Below, piece after piece: positions 1 through 8,106 of a stretch of DNA of 64,000 bases (positions are counted from its first letter, which is position 1; each line of letters starts with the position of its first letter). The notes below the pieces were generated by a model. It had not been told where the DNA came from and ran no database searches. It saw only the letters and a list, made by a program, of their open reading frames with translations. The stretch is from an uncultured Oscillospiraceae bacterium (lineage in GTDB: Bacteria; Bacillota; Clostridia; Oscillospirales; Oscillospiraceae). A program made the translations under genes and the position numbers. The stretch spans positions 4,117 to 68,116 of the forward strand of contig CAKTBC010000002.1 in NCBI GenBank assembly GCA_934533005.1, given 5' to 3'.

Positions 1-113
1 AAGGTGTGAAGCAGCACGTCGCCAAGGAGATCTACAACATCGGCGACTCCTTCCAGGCCGGTCTCGTCTGGGGCGCTACCAAGGCCGCCTACAACCTCGC
101 GCAGTACATCTGA
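1..113 (+). CDS. C-terminal end of an FAD-dependent oxidoreductase (partial)
   Basis: The last 36 or so codons of a gene that starts before the window are open in the frame of base 3 and stop at TGA 111-113. The visible tail carries an IYNIGDS motif followed by a Trp/Ala-rich helix ending in NLAQYI. This resembles the IGDC/IGDS segment that closes the FAD/NAD(P)-binding half of 2-enoate reductase and dienoyl-CoA reductase-type flavoproteins. A factor-independent terminator follows directly, so this is the last gene of its transcript. The family call rests on a short tail only; the exact substrate cannot be told. Confidence 0.5.
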   Translation, partial: GVKQHVAKEIYNIGDSFQAGLVWGATKAAYNLAQYI

Positions 114-142
114 TCACCGCATCATTACATAGCATAGCAAAG

Positions 143-182
143 CCCGCCGTATCCGGTACATCCGAATACGGCGGGTTTTTTT
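143..182 (+). terminator. Intrinsic terminator of the flavoprotein gene
   Basis: CCCGCCGTAT and ATACGGCGGG form a long GC-rich stem, followed by seven T on the + strand. It separates the + strand gene that ends at 113 from the convergent - strand membrane-protein gene. Confidence 0.85.
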
Positions 183-194
183 GTATGGCGGCGG

Positions 195-1646
195 TCAGCC
201 GCCGATCATCTCGATCTTTCCGTCATACACCCAGAATTGAAGCGCCTCCTGCGCAGTGATAAAAGCGTACGGCGTATCCCAGCCGGAGGTCTTCCGCGCC
301 TCTGCTGCGGTCTGCACCGGGTACTGGATGAGCGATCTCTGATGCGTGTAGTTGAGCCAGGAGTTGAGGAGATTGCCCTCTTCCCACGGCGACGCTTCAT
401 AAGAAACATATCCGCGCGCATTCGCGGCACGGTACGGGAAGGAGAACTCTGCGTAGAGTGCCCCGCCGTCATCCTCCGATATGGAATAATACGGCGCGCT
501 CACCCTCTCCCCCTCTGCCGTGTCGTACAGCACGCGCCCGGAGACATCGCTGTTTACCGTCCAGCTTTGGCCGCCATAGGCCGCCGTCCAAAGCTGCACC
601 GACTCCGTACCGCAGAATGTTCCCTCCGTCCAGCGGAAATGATGGAAGATACGCCACCGTTCGGGCGCGGCGGAGAGCTGCACGGCCACACTCGTAAAGT
701 GCATTTCCTTCACATCGTAAGCGTGTGTCACATAGGTCGTATTGCCTTCGACGGTCGTTACCTCCCGTCCTTCATTCATCGGCTCGTCGTTTTCCCGCAC
801 GGCGATGCGTACCGCGCCGCGGCAGGAGAGCAGTTCCTCCTCCGTGAGATCGTCCAGCGCGTCCGCCGGATAACCGAGGGAGAGAAGCTCCGCCTTTACC
901 GTTTGTGCCTCCGAGGAGAGCGTTTCGGTTGATTTCTCCCACGCCATGGGATAGCGTCCGAAAAAGCCGTAGCCGCAAAAGATCCCGACAGCGACGAGCG
1001 CGGCGATCCAGCGCGCAAGCGCGGTATCGGACAGCTTCACGCGCGCAGGTTCAAGCGAGTAGCCGCTCGCTTCCATTTCCCCGGCCAGCGAAAAAAGACT
1101 GCGCAGCACAAATATAAATGCCCCAAGCAGCGCGAGGCCGGAAATTATGCCGCCCGATCCGATCCGGCAAAGCCCCGTCAGAACAACGTACCAGACAAAC
1201 AGCATCTTTGCCGCATCCGCCGGCTCCCCGTGCCGCGCAGTCTTCACGGCGCGCCAGAAGCAGAGCACGAGCGCAAGCTGCAAAGAGAGCCCAATATACA
1301 ATAGCCTCGCTCCGGCGGCAGCATAAAACGTCTCCTGCCAGATCGTCGCGTTCAGAATAAGCGCCGGAAGAAGGAGCGCGCCGCGCAGGAGCGACAGCAC
1401 CCAGCACGCCGTAAACCACCGGTTTTCCCGGCGCAGCGAGCGAAAGCCGAGGATCTGCAGCACCGCACCGACGGCAGGCAGAAAGATCTCCAGCCGGAGG
1501 ATGCTCACCGTCACCGCGCCGAGAGCAAAGCCGATCAGGATCCGGTTCATCGCTCGCCGCCACGGCGTAACATCATGCGCCACATCGTCGGGCGGAAGCT
1601 CGCTCGCGGAAGACTCCAGAAGGGCATCAAAATCGTGTTCATTCAT
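195..1646 (-). CDS. Polytopic membrane protein coupled to an ECF sigma factor
   Basis: A 483-residue protein with no family I recognise. The N-terminal half has several hydrophobic segments: a long one at about residues 36-68, then ones near 75-95, 115-135 and 140-185, and one near 213-235. The C-terminal half is soluble and rich in Trp, Tyr and Glu, probably outside the cell. The start is the ATG at 1644-1646, eight bases inside the upstream sigma-factor gene, because GGGAGGTGA lies just upstream; a start further upstream would lack a binding site. The overlap implies translational coupling. By context it is likely a regulator or target of that sigma factor, possibly an unusual anti-sigma factor, but no zinc-finger motif is visible. 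Confidence 0.8.
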   Translation of the reverse strand: MNEHDFDALLESSASELPPDDVAHDVTPWRRAMNRILIGFALGAVTVSILRLEIFLPAVGAVLQILGFRSLRRENRWFTACWVLSLLRGALLLPALILNATIWQETFYAAAGARLLYIGLSLQLALVLCFWRAVKTARHGEPADAAKMLFVWYVVLTGLCRIGSGGIISGLALLGAFIFVLRSLFSLAGEMEASGYSLEPARVKLSDTALARWIAALVAVGIFCGYGFFGRYPMAWEKSTETLSSEAQTVKAELLSLGYPADALDDLTEEELLSCRGAVRIAVRENDEPMNEGREVTTVEGNTTYVTHAYDVKEMHFTSVAVQLSAAPERWRIFHHFRWTEGTFCGTESVQLWTAAYGGQSWTVNSDVSGRVLYDTAEGERVSAPYYSISEDDGGALYAEFSFPYRAANARGYVSYEASPWEEGNLLNSWLNYTHQRSLIQYPVQTAAEARKTSGWDTPYAFITAQEALQFWVYDGKIEMIGG

Positions 1647-2175
1647 GTCTGTCACCTCCCAGCTTTGCACGCAGCGATTTTTTGAGCCGGTAAAGCCGGC
1701 CCTCCACCGCCCGCTCTGTCATGCCGAGCTCGCGGGCGATCTGCGCGGTAGACTGCCGGTAATAGTACTTTCGGTAGAAAAGCACACGCTCGCCGTGCGG
1801 CAACGCGCTGAGCGCTTTTCGCAGCGTCTCCTCCCGCTCGCGCCGCAGAAGCGCTTCCTCCGGCGTAGCATCCGGCGACGGCAGCTCCTCGGAAAGCTTT
1901 TCGGGCGGCGCCGCCGTCTTTCGCGCCATATTAAGAGCGGTATTTCGCGCGAGCGCAGTGAGCCATGCCGTCCAGCCGCCGCGCGAGGGGTCAAAGGAAT
2001 CGATCTTCTCCCATACCCGCGCCGCGATCTCGGAAATGCATTCCTCCGCATCGCGCCCATCCGGGAGGATAGGCGAAACGATATAGCGCATGAGCGGCGT
2101 GTACCGCCGCAAAAACTCTGCCGCGCCGCGCTCGTCCCGCTCGCGCAGCAGTGCCAGGATATCCTCTTCTTTCAC
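1639..2175 (-). CDS. ECF-type RNA polymerase sigma factor
   Basis: A 178-residue sigma-70 family protein of extracytoplasmic-function size. Region 2 is at about residues 20-85 (YIVSPILP, WEKIDSFDP, WTAWLTALARN) and region 4 at 115-170, with a helix-turn-helix around TAQIARELGMTERAVEGRL. The start is a GTG at 2173-2175, chosen because GAGGAGGG lies 7 bases upstream; an in-frame ATG further upstream has no binding site. It directs transcription of a small regulon, usually including its own operon. The coupled downstream membrane protein is the probable signal-receiving partner. A long acidic linker joins the two regions. Confidence 0.93.
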   Translation of the reverse strand: MKEEDILALLRERDERGAAEFLRRYTPLMRYIVSPILPDGRDAEECISEIAARVWEKIDSFDPSRGGWTAWLTALARNTALNMARKTAAPPEKLSEELPSPDATPEEALLRREREETLRKALSALPHGERVLFYRKYYYRQSTAQIARELGMTERAVEGRLYRLKKSLRAKLGGDRHE

Positions 2176-2241
2176 GCGCCGTCCCTCCTCTTCCGTTTGT
2201 GTCTGTTCTATATTACACGGCCCGACAGAAAACCCCACGCA

Positions 2242-2274
2242 CAAAAGATGCGGCGCGGAAAAATCCGCGCCGCA
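2242..2274 (-). terminator. Terminator of the Pro/Thr-linker protein gene
   Basis: TGCGGCGCGGA and TCCGCGCCGCA pair perfectly (2249-2259 with 2264-2274), with a T4 run on the - strand at 2243-2246. It lies between the protein gene at 2284-2949 and the sigma-factor gene. Confidence 0.8.
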
Positions 2275-2283
2275 CAGTTCAGC

Positions 2284-2949
2284 TCAGCCGATATGGATCG
2301 TATCCGCCGCCGTAATAGCCGCGACATCCTTTCCGCTGTAGGTACCGTTAAAGTTCCAGGTGACGTTGACCGGCACATCCGTTCCGGGCGTGACCTCCAC
2401 GCTTGAGCTGCCAAGGTAGGTCTCCTCGAGCGAAGTGTTGGTAAGATTCAGCGACTTTGTCGGAACATAGGACGTGTTGCCGCCGATGTTGACAACAACA
2501 GCGCTGCTGCTCTCGCCGGTGACAAGCGCATAGGACGTCACATACACGTCGAGCTTGAGAGTCGGCGTTTCGCCGTCGGTCAGATTCCACTTCACCAGAA
2601 GATTGAGGTATGTGCCGGAATCCGAGCGGATTTCGCCGCTCTTTGCATAATTGGGAACAGCGGTGGGAGCCATTGTGGGAACAGGTGTTTCGGTCGGAAC
2701 CGCGGTCGGGGTCGGCGTCGGAGTGGGAGCCGCGGTCGATGCCGCTGTGGCGATGGGGGTAGGCGTGGGAGCCGTCGTAGGCTCCGCGGTCGGCTCGATC
2801 GTCGCGGTCGGTTCTGGCGTCGCGGTCGCCGAGGTGCCGGGGTTTTGCGTGTCCGGCGCTTCGTTTTTGGATATGCGGAACACGACAAAAATGCCGACGG
2901 CGATCACAAGGAAAATAAGGAGCAAAGCGGGAGCCGCAGATTTTTTCAT
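2284..2949 (-). CDS. Membrane-anchored protein with Pro/Thr-rich linker
   Basis: A 221-residue protein. Residues 5-27 form one hydrophobic segment after MKK, either an uncleaved signal anchor or a signal peptide. Residues 32-100 are a low-complexity linker of Thr, Pro, Ala and Glu (TPEPTAT, TPTPTP repeats) typical of wall-spanning spacers. Residues 105-221 form a beta-rich domain with Asn/Thr-rich strands, probably an immunoglobulin-like or C-terminal stalk domain outside the membrane. The ATG is preceded by GAGGATCC. The domain is not recognised and no catalytic motif is seen; a surface-exposed structural or binding role is inferred. The vanY-like protein at 25.7 kb has a similar linker. Confidence 0.75.
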   Translation of the reverse strand: MKKSAAPALLLIFLVIAVGIFVVFRISKNEAPDTQNPGTSATATPEPTATIEPTAEPTTAPTPTPIATAASTAAPTPTPTPTAVPTETPVPTMAPTAVPNYAKSGEIRSDSGTYLNLLVKWNLTDGETPTLKLDVYVTSYALVTGESSSAVVVNIGGNTSYVPTKSLNLTNTSLEETYLGSSSVEVTPGTDVPVNVTWNFNGTYSGKDVAAITAADTIHIG

Positions 2950-2966
2950 GGAGGATCCTCCTATTC

Positions 2967-3326
2967 TTACTTCATCAGGAGATCGATCGCCTTATCCAGT
3001 TCGGAAAGCGTTTCGGTATCCCCTTTTTGGACGGCGTCGATGACGCAATGGTTCATATGATCTCGCAAAATGATTTTGCAGATATTGTTGATTGCGCTGC
3101 GCACGGCAGCGAGCTGGACGAGCACCTCGGCGCAGTCGCGCCCGTCGTCGATCATGCGTTCGACGGCGTGCAGATGCCCGATCACCCGCGCCAGCCGGTT
3201 TTTCACGGTTTTGGTGTTCTGGTGCGTATGCGCATGGGAGTGCGTATGCACCGTGCCGTCGGCATGGACATGCACGTGCTCTTCCCCGTTATGCACAGAT
3301 CCGGTATGTTCCATAGCTTCACTCAT
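2967..3326 (-). CDS. CsoR/FrmR-family metal-sensing repressor with His-rich N-terminus
   Basis: A 119-residue all-helical DUF156 (CsoR/RcnR/FrmR) protein. The core runs from about residue 38 (KTVKNRLARVIGHLHAVERM) to the end and holds the family ligands: a Cys in GRDCAE, and His and Cys in DHMNHCV, the arrangement of Cu(I)- or Ni/Co-responsive members. Residues 7-36 are an added His-rich tail (HVHVHADG, HTHSHAHTHQN), likely a metal-loading or buffering segment. It starts inside the last codons of pcrA, so it is probably co-transcribed with it; the next in-frame ATG at 3314 is an alternative start. No transporter gene lies beside it, so the regulated genes are unknown. Copper, nickel or another metal cannot be decided. 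Confidence 0.88.
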   Translation of the reverse strand: MSEAMEHTGSVHNGEEHVHVHADGTVHTHSHAHTHQNTKTVKNRLARVIGHLHAVERMIDDGRDCAEVLVQLAAVRSAINNICKIILRDHMNHCVIDAVQKGDTETLSELDKAIDLLMK

Positions 3327-5805
3327 CCTTCGTCATGTGCTGCGCGGCAACGCGAAGCATCATTCGTTTTGTTTCGCCGGTATCAAACTTCACCTCAACC
3401 AGAGCGTCCCCGCCCATCGGCGTCATCTTTTCGATCATGCCCTTGCCGAACGCCTTATGCGCCACGCGGTCGCCTGTCTGAAAACTGGGCGTCTTTGGCG
3501 CGGACAGAACGGTTTTCGGCTTTTCGGTGGCTACACGCTTCGGCGCGGCGGCGCGGCCGGTACGGGCGGCATAGCTCGTGCCAAAGCCCGCAGCGCGGCT
3601 GCCGGGCTTATATGACACGTATCCGGAGGAATGCCCGCCACCGCGGTAACCGCTCTCCGAAGAGCGGAAAGAGCCGTCATCGTCCCAGAGACTGGTGCAC
3701 GCTTCTTTTTTCGCAAGTCCCTGCCGGTCAAGCAGCGCCGCGGGGATCTCCTCGGTGAAGCGCGACGGGAGATTGGCCGACGTGCGGCCGTAGAGCATGC
3801 GCTGCGCTGCGCAGGTAATGTAAAGCTTTTCCTTCGCGCGGGTGATCGCCACATAGCAGAGCCGGCGCTCCTCTTCCATCTCCTCGCTCTCACCGATGGA
3901 AAGCGAGCTCGGAAAAAGCCCCTCCTCCGCGCCGACGATGAAAACGACCGGAAATTCCAGTCCCTTGGCCGCATGCATCGTCATCATGACGGCGGCGTCC
4001 TCAGCGCGGTCGTAATTATCCATATCCGTATAGAGCGCTACCTCGTCGAGATAGGAATAGAGATCGAGATCCGGGTTGGCCTCCACGCTCTTCACGATGC
4101 TGGATTTGAGCTCGGCGATGTTTTCGAGCCGGGTGACGTTCTCGTCGCCGCCCTTCGTTTCCAGAGCGAGCGCATAGCCGGTACGCTCGACCACCGCGTC
4201 ATAAAATTCGTCCAGCGGCAGCGCCGAAACGGCTTCCTGCAGTTCCGCGATCATGCGGCAGAACTCTTCCATTCTCTTTCCGGCGGAGATACCGGCTCTG
4301 TGGGACGCCGTGGACATTGCCTCAAAGAGCGAAATGCTCTCCGCCGCGGCGATCTCGCGGATCTTTTCAAGGCTCGTCGCCCCGATGCCGCGCGGCGGCT
4401 CATTCACAATGCGCAGAAGGCGCGTTTCGTCCGTGGGGTTTGCGATCACGTTGAGGTACGCGAGAATGTCCTTGACCTCAGCGCGGTCAAAAAAGCGTGT
4501 GCCGCCGAAGATGCGGTACGGGATCGAGCGGCGCTTGAGTGCAAGTTCGATACTGCGAGACTGTGCGTTTGTCCGGTAGAGCACGGCAAAATCGCGCATC
4601 GGACGGCGCGTCGAGCGGATGGTGCGGGCAACAAAGTCTGCCTCGTCGTCCTCGTTGTGCGCCTCGTAGAGCGTGATGGGCTCGCCGCCAGACTGTGCTG
4701 TCCATAGCGTTTTCCCCTTACGCTCGTGGTTATTTGCGATGACGGCATTCGCCGCAGCGAGGATGTTCCCGGTCGAGCGGTAGTTCTGCTCAAGCCGGAT
4801 GACGCGCGCATCCGGGTACTGTTTTTCAAAGGAGAGTATGTTCTCGATCGTGGCGCCGCGGAACTTATAGATGCTCTGATCGTCGTCGCCGACGACGCAG
4901 ATGTTCCGGCTGCCGCTCGCCATGAGCGCGGCAAAGAGGTATTGCAGGTGGTTCGTATCCTGATACTCGTCGATGAGAACGTACCGGAACTTTCGCTGAT
5001 AGTACGCGAGCACATCCGGATTATCCTGCAAAAGCCGGACGGTATAGTATATGAGATCGTCAAAGTCCATGGCCCCAGCGTCCCGCAGATGTTTGGCATA
5101 TGCCGCGCAGATCTGCGCGGTGCGGATGCAGCGGATATCGCCGGTGCGCTCCTCGGCAGCCACGGCGTCCTCGGGCGCGACGAGCGCCCCTTTATACCGG
5201 CTCGCCGCGGCGAGCATGGCCTTCGGCGGGAACGCCTTATCGTCGATGTTTTTATCGCGCAGGATGCGCTTCATCACCGAAAGGCTGTCTGCCTGATCGT
5301 AGATCGTGAAGCTCTTCGGGAAGCCGAGACGGTCGGCATCGCGCCGCAGGATGCGCACGCAGGTACCATGAAACGTGAGCGCCCACACATCGCGCCCGGT
5401 CTCGCCGAGCTTGGCTTCCAGGCGGCTCTTGAGTTCGTCCGCGGCCTTGTTCGTGAACGTGATCGCGAGCACCTGCCACGGAGCCGCCGGGTCAACGGCG
5501 CACATGCGGCGGATATTGTCCGTCATGCTCGTACGTCCGGCAGCGGCATCCTCCAGTACCAAGAGCATTTTCTCATCCGCGCCCGGCGGGAGCTCTCTCG
5601 TGTCTGCGCCGCGGCCAAAGCGGAGGATATTCTCCACGCGGTGGATCAAGACCGTTGTTTTCCCGCTGCCCGCGCCCGCGAGCAGAAGAAGCGGGCCTTC
5701 CGTCGTCAGAACGGCCTCGCGCTGCTCCGGGTTCAGATTGGCATATTCTTTTTCAATGATCCGCCGCCGTGCGGCGGCAAACCGGCGGGAAAAGTCCTCG
5801 GTCAT
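3319..5805 (-). CDS. pcrA: ATP-dependent DNA helicase PcrA/UvrD
   Basis: An 828-residue superfamily 1A 3'-5' helicase for repair and replication restart. Motifs in order: Walker A AGAGSGKTT (43-51), Ia ITFTNKAADEL, II LIDEYQDTN, III VGDDDQSIYKFRGA, IV LEQNYRS, V TMHAAKGLEFPVVF, VI LCYVAITRAK. An insertion of about 50 residues rich in Gly, Arg and acidic residues separates Walker A from motif Ia, as seen in many Clostridia. The C-terminus has a Gly/Ser-rich linker and a Tudor-like domain (FQTGDRVAHKAFGKG) that binds RNA polymerase in PcrA. The ATG follows GAGGATATTGCCCC. Its stop overlaps the start of the CsoR-type gene. Confidence 0.97.
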   Translation of the reverse strand: MTEDFSRRFAAARRRIIEKEYANLNPEQREAVLTTEGPLLLLAGAGSGKTTVLIHRVENILRFGRGADTRELPPGADEKMLLVLEDAAAGRTSMTDNIRRMCAVDPAAPWQVLAITFTNKAADELKSRLEAKLGETGRDVWALTFHGTCVRILRRDADRLGFPKSFTIYDQADSLSVMKRILRDKNIDDKAFPPKAMLAAASRYKGALVAPEDAVAAEERTGDIRCIRTAQICAAYAKHLRDAGAMDFDDLIYYTVRLLQDNPDVLAYYQRKFRYVLIDEYQDTNHLQYLFAALMASGSRNICVVGDDDQSIYKFRGATIENILSFEKQYPDARVIRLEQNYRSTGNILAAANAVIANNHERKGKTLWTAQSGGEPITLYEAHNEDDEADFVARTIRSTRRPMRDFAVLYRTNAQSRSIELALKRRSIPYRIFGGTRFFDRAEVKDILAYLNVIANPTDETRLLRIVNEPPRGIGATSLEKIREIAAAESISLFEAMSTASHRAGISAGKRMEEFCRMIAELQEAVSALPLDEFYDAVVERTGYALALETKGGDENVTRLENIAELKSSIVKSVEANPDLDLYSYLDEVALYTDMDNYDRAEDAAVMMTMHAAKGLEFPVVFIVGAEEGLFPSSLSIGESEEMEEERRLCYVAITRAKEKLYITCAAQRMLYGRTSANLPSRFTEEIPAALLDRQGLAKKEACTSLWDDDGSFRSSESGYRGGGHSSGYVSYKPGSRAAGFGTSYAARTGRAAAPKRVATEKPKTVLSAPKTPSFQTGDRVAHKAFGKGMIEKMTPMGGDALVEVKFDTGETKRMMLRVAAQHMTKDE

Positions 5806-5832
5806 GGGGCAATATCCTCGGTTTCGTTATAT

Positions 5833-6381
5833 TTAATCTTTGAAGAACAGATGCTTGACGCGCTTATAAATAAAGAACGTGATCGCGCCGTTGACGCCTG
5901 CCTTGATAAGATTGAAGAGCAGAATGAACGGCATGAGCGAGAGCACGGCGGACACCGTGGCGTTGTTCACTGCACCCATCATAAAATAGGGCGTGATGAC
6001 AAGGTTTGCAAAGAACATGCACACGACCATCGTCAGCGTGCCGATGCCGATGGCGACCGCGGCCATTTTCTTCGTTTTGTGTTTCCGGTAGAAAAGGCTC
6101 GACGAGAGCACATACGCGCCCGTTGCGACAATGTGCATGATGATGCCGTAGATCCCGCTCTGGGCGCTCACGGTAAAGCCCTGAATGAATGCGGCGATCA
6201 GTGTGACGATGAATCCCGCAGCCGGGCCAAACGCAAAGCCGCAGATCAGGATGGGAATGTCTGCCGGGTCGTATTCAAGGAATGCGACCGCCGGGAAGAT
6301 CGGAAAGTGGATCAGCGCGACAAAGCAGACGGAGAGTGCCGTCAAAATCGCCATCGTCGTCAGTTTACGGGTGTTATTCAT
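5833..6381 (-). CDS. ribU: Riboflavin ECF transporter S component RibU
   Basis: A 182-residue integral membrane protein with six predicted helices. It is the substrate-binding S subunit of an energy-coupling-factor transporter; the shared energizing module is not in the window. The sequence has the RibU-like N-terminus (TRKLTTMAILTALSV) and the conserved EYDPADIPILICGFAFGP region. The start is the ATG at 6379-6381, behind an AAGGGGG stretch; a longer open frame would run into the riboswitch and is not used. An FMN riboswitch and an internal terminator lie upstream, so expression should fall when FMN is plentiful. This regulatory context fixes the substrate as riboflavin or a close flavin. Confidence 0.93.
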   Translation of the reverse strand: MNNTRKLTTMAILTALSVCFVALIHFPIFPAVAFLEYDPADIPILICGFAFGPAAGFIVTLIAAFIQGFTVSAQSGIYGIIMHIVATGAYVLSSSLFYRKHKTKKMAAVAIGIGTLTMVVCMFFANLVITPYFMMGAVNNATVSAVLSLMPFILLFNLIKAGVNGAITFFIYKRVKHLFFKD

Positions 6382-6397
6382 GGGAAAAGGCCCCCTT

Positions 6398-6431
6398 AAA
6401 AAAAATTCGTCCGAAGAAAACCATTCTCCGG
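6398..6431 (-). terminator. Riboswitch-controlled terminator upstream of ribU
   Basis: On the - strand CCGGAGAA pairs with TTCTTCGG (one G-U pair) around a short loop; five bases later comes a run of eight T. It lies between the FMN aptamer and the ribU start. A competing hairpin (GTAAGG with CCTTAC) sits between aptamer and terminator, at about 6446-6461. This is the layout of transcription attenuation. Confidence 0.7.
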
Positions 6432-6465
6432 GCGCAGCACAAGGATGTAAGGAGAGCCTTACCGC

Positions 6466-6580
6466 TTCTTCTTCCATCCAGACTATACTGTCGGTTTCGG
6501 AGTTACACCGAATCTGCCTTACGGCTCGCGGACTTTACCGCCGGTCGGGAGTTTCACCCTGCCCTGAAGAACTGTTCCAT
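6466..6580 (-). promoter_or_regulatory. FMN riboswitch (RFN element)
   Basis: The - strand carries the conserved RFN blocks in order: CAGGGTGAAACTCCCGACC, GGCGGTAAAGTCCGCGAGCC, GATTCGGTGTAACTCCGAAA, CCGACAGTATAGTCTGGATG. These match the aptamer consensus nearly base for base, including the pairs that close the multi-stem junction. It precedes ribU by about 85 bases with a terminator between. Binding of flavin mononucleotide is expected to favour premature termination. Confidence 0.96.
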
Positions 6581-6673
6581 ATTCAGATAGCCGTATTATA
6601 GCACGCTCCGCAAAAAAATCAAGAGCTTTGACAATCCGCTCAAAAAACCTTACAATAGCGGCAAAAGGATGTG

Positions 6674-7183
6674 ATGCGCATGGGCGAGCCAACCTGCACC
6701 TTTACCGGCCACCGCGCCGAGAAGCTGCCGTGGGGCTATAACGAGAGCGATCCGCGCTGCCGGAGACTGAAACGGACGCTGTTCGATACACTGGAAGCGG
6801 TATACGAATCCGGCTTTCACCGGTTCATCTGCGGCATGGCGGAGGGGTGCGATCTCTATTTCTGCGAGGCCGTCCTCGCGCTGCGCGAGGGTCATTCCGA
6901 TATTACGCTCGAAGCCGCCGTCCCGTTTGCGGGACAGGCCGAGCATTGGGGCGCATCGCAGCGGCAGCGGTACGACTCGCTCATCGCGCGCTGCGACACC
7001 GTCACCGTATTGCAGGAGCATTACTCCCCCGGCTGCATGATGAAGCGCAACCGCTACATGGTCGACCACGCCGATCTCATCATCGCCTGCTACGACGGGA
7101 AATCCGGCGGCACGCTCAACACGCTGCGCTACGCCATCGGGCGAGACATCCAGATCGTGCATCTGCCGCTGGAAAGTGAATAG
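6674..7183 (+). CDS. SLOG-family protein of the YpsA/DUF1273 type
   Basis: A protein of about 169 residues with a Rossmann-like SLOG fold. Typical family features are the opening CTFTGHRAEKLPWG, the FICGMAEGCDLYFCE segment, and the nucleotide-pocket stretch ending IIACYDGKSGGTLNTLRYA. SLOG proteins bind nucleotide-derived ligands; YpsA of Bacillus influences cell division, but the biochemical role of the family is open. An AAAGGA site at 6664-6669 serves an ATG at 6674 or 6680; a GTG at 6671 is too close to it. The next gene begins 10 bases after the stop, so the two are likely one transcript. Confidence 0.85.
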   Translation: MRMGEPTCTFTGHRAEKLPWGYNESDPRCRRLKRTLFDTLEAVYESGFHRFICGMAEGCDLYFCEAVLALREGHSDITLEAAVPFAGQAEHWGASQRQRYDSLIARCDTVTVLQEHYSPGCMMKRNRYMVDHADLIIACYDGKSGGTLNTLRYAIGRDIQIVHLPLESE

Positions 7184-7193
7184 GAGAAAGAAA

Positions 7194-7646
7194 ATGGAAT
7201 TTAAAAAGATCGATAAGACCAACTATCAGGAATGCATGGCATTGGAGGTCGACGAAAGCCAGAAGTACTTCGTCGCGGATAACACGCGCTCTCTCGTCGA
7301 GGCCGCCTATGAGGACGGACTCTACACGCTGGGAATATATGACGGCGATACCATGGTTGGTTTCATCCTGTACGACTACGACGATACATATCCCGGCTGG
7401 TCAATGAGCCGGTTTATGATCGGCCGCCAGTTCCAGGGAAAAGGCTATGGAAAACGCGCCGTCCGGGAGTTTCTGGACTATTTTAAAGCCGAGCATAACG
7501 CCGATAAGATCTATATCAGCGTTTCTCTCGACAACACCATCGCTCGCAAAATGTACACGGATTTAGGCTTTCAGAAAATAAAGGAAATTGAATATACGTA
7601 TTCCGGCCATCTGTATCGCGAGATGCAGATGGCAAAGGAGCTGTAA
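7194..7646 (+). CDS. GNAT-family N-acetyltransferase (spermidine/spermine acetyltransferase-like)
   Basis: A 150-residue GCN5-related acetyltransferase. The acetyl-CoA binding loop is RQFQGKGYGKRA (about 82-93), preceded by the beta-4 strand SMSRFMIG; the C-terminal motif ends NTIARKMYTDLGFQKI. The opening and overall layout resemble BltD/PaiA-type polyamine acetyltransferases. The start is the ATG at 7194 behind TAGGAG; the upstream in-frame ATG lies inside the previous gene. It would transfer acetyl groups from acetyl-CoA to an amine in the cytoplasm. A polyamine substrate would fit an organism with agmatine metabolism but is not shown by the sequence. Confidence 0.87.
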   Translation: MEFKKIDKTNYQECMALEVDESQKYFVADNTRSLVEAAYEDGLYTLGIYDGDTMVGFILYDYDDTYPGWSMSRFMIGRQFQGKGYGKRAVREFLDYFKAEHNADKIYISVSLDNTIARKMYTDLGFQKIKEIEYTYSGHLYREMQMAKEL

Positions 7647-7673
7647 CGTCTCCTGTATTACAGCTCGCAGTGA

Positions 7674-7710
7674 AAAACGGCGCGGACAGGTTATCTGTCC
7701 GCGCCGCGTT
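7674..7710. terminator. Bidirectional terminator between acetyltransferase and ybaB
   Basis: CGGCGCGGACAG pairs with CTGTCCGCGCCG around GTTAT-type loop bases, flanked by AAAAA on the left and GTTTG on the right. It ends both convergent transcripts and is stronger for the - strand, which has a T5 run. Confidence 0.85.
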
Positions 7711-7728
7711 TGTACAAATATCAAATGC

Positions 7729-8088
7729 TCAGAAGCCGAAGTTCAGCCCGCCGGTGACCTTGGCCATACTCTCCTCGCGGGAGGTCTTTGCCGCCTTGAG
7801 CGCGGAGTTGACCGCCGCGATGACCATGTCCTGGAGCATTTCCACGTCATCGGGATCGACGGCCTCGGGGTCGATCGTGAGCGTGATGAGCTCACGTTTG
7901 CCGTTGACCTCCGCCGTGACAACGCCGCCACCCGCCGAAGCGGAGTATGTCTTGGCGTCCAGCTCTTCCTGCATTTTCAGCATATCCTGCTGCATCTTCT
8001 GCGCCTGCTTCATGAGATCGCTCTGTCTCATGCCTCCGCCCATGCTCATACCGCCGCCGAAGCTGCCGCCTCTGTATCCTTTTGCCAT
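7729..8088 (-). CDS. ybaB: YbaB/EbfC family nucleoid-associated protein
   Basis: A 119-residue protein. The central QSDLMKQAQKMQQDMLKMQEE amphipathic helix followed by a small beta domain (VNGKRELITLTIDPEAVD) is the YbaB/EbfC fold. The dimer binds DNA as a tweezer-like nucleoid protein. The N-terminus is Gly/Met-rich (GGGMSMGGGM), a common extension in Firmicutes. It sits 18 bases after dnaX, the conserved dnaX-ybaB order; recR, which often follows, is absent here and a terminator ends the operon. Confidence 0.95.
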   Translation of the reverse strand: MAKGYRGGSFGGGMSMGGGMRQSDLMKQAQKMQQDMLKMQEELDAKTYSASAGGGVVTAEVNGKRELITLTIDPEAVDPDDVEMLQDMVIAAVNSALKAAKTSREESMAKVTGGLNFGF

Positions 8089-8106
8089 AATATCGAATCT
8101 CCTTTT

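Noticed and set aside
2600..2870. Repetitive TPTP/PTAT-coding DNA as a repeat element
   Set aside because: It encodes a low-complexity linker in frame and similar stretches occur in the VanY-like gene; it is protein spacer sequence, not a mobile or CRISPR repeat.
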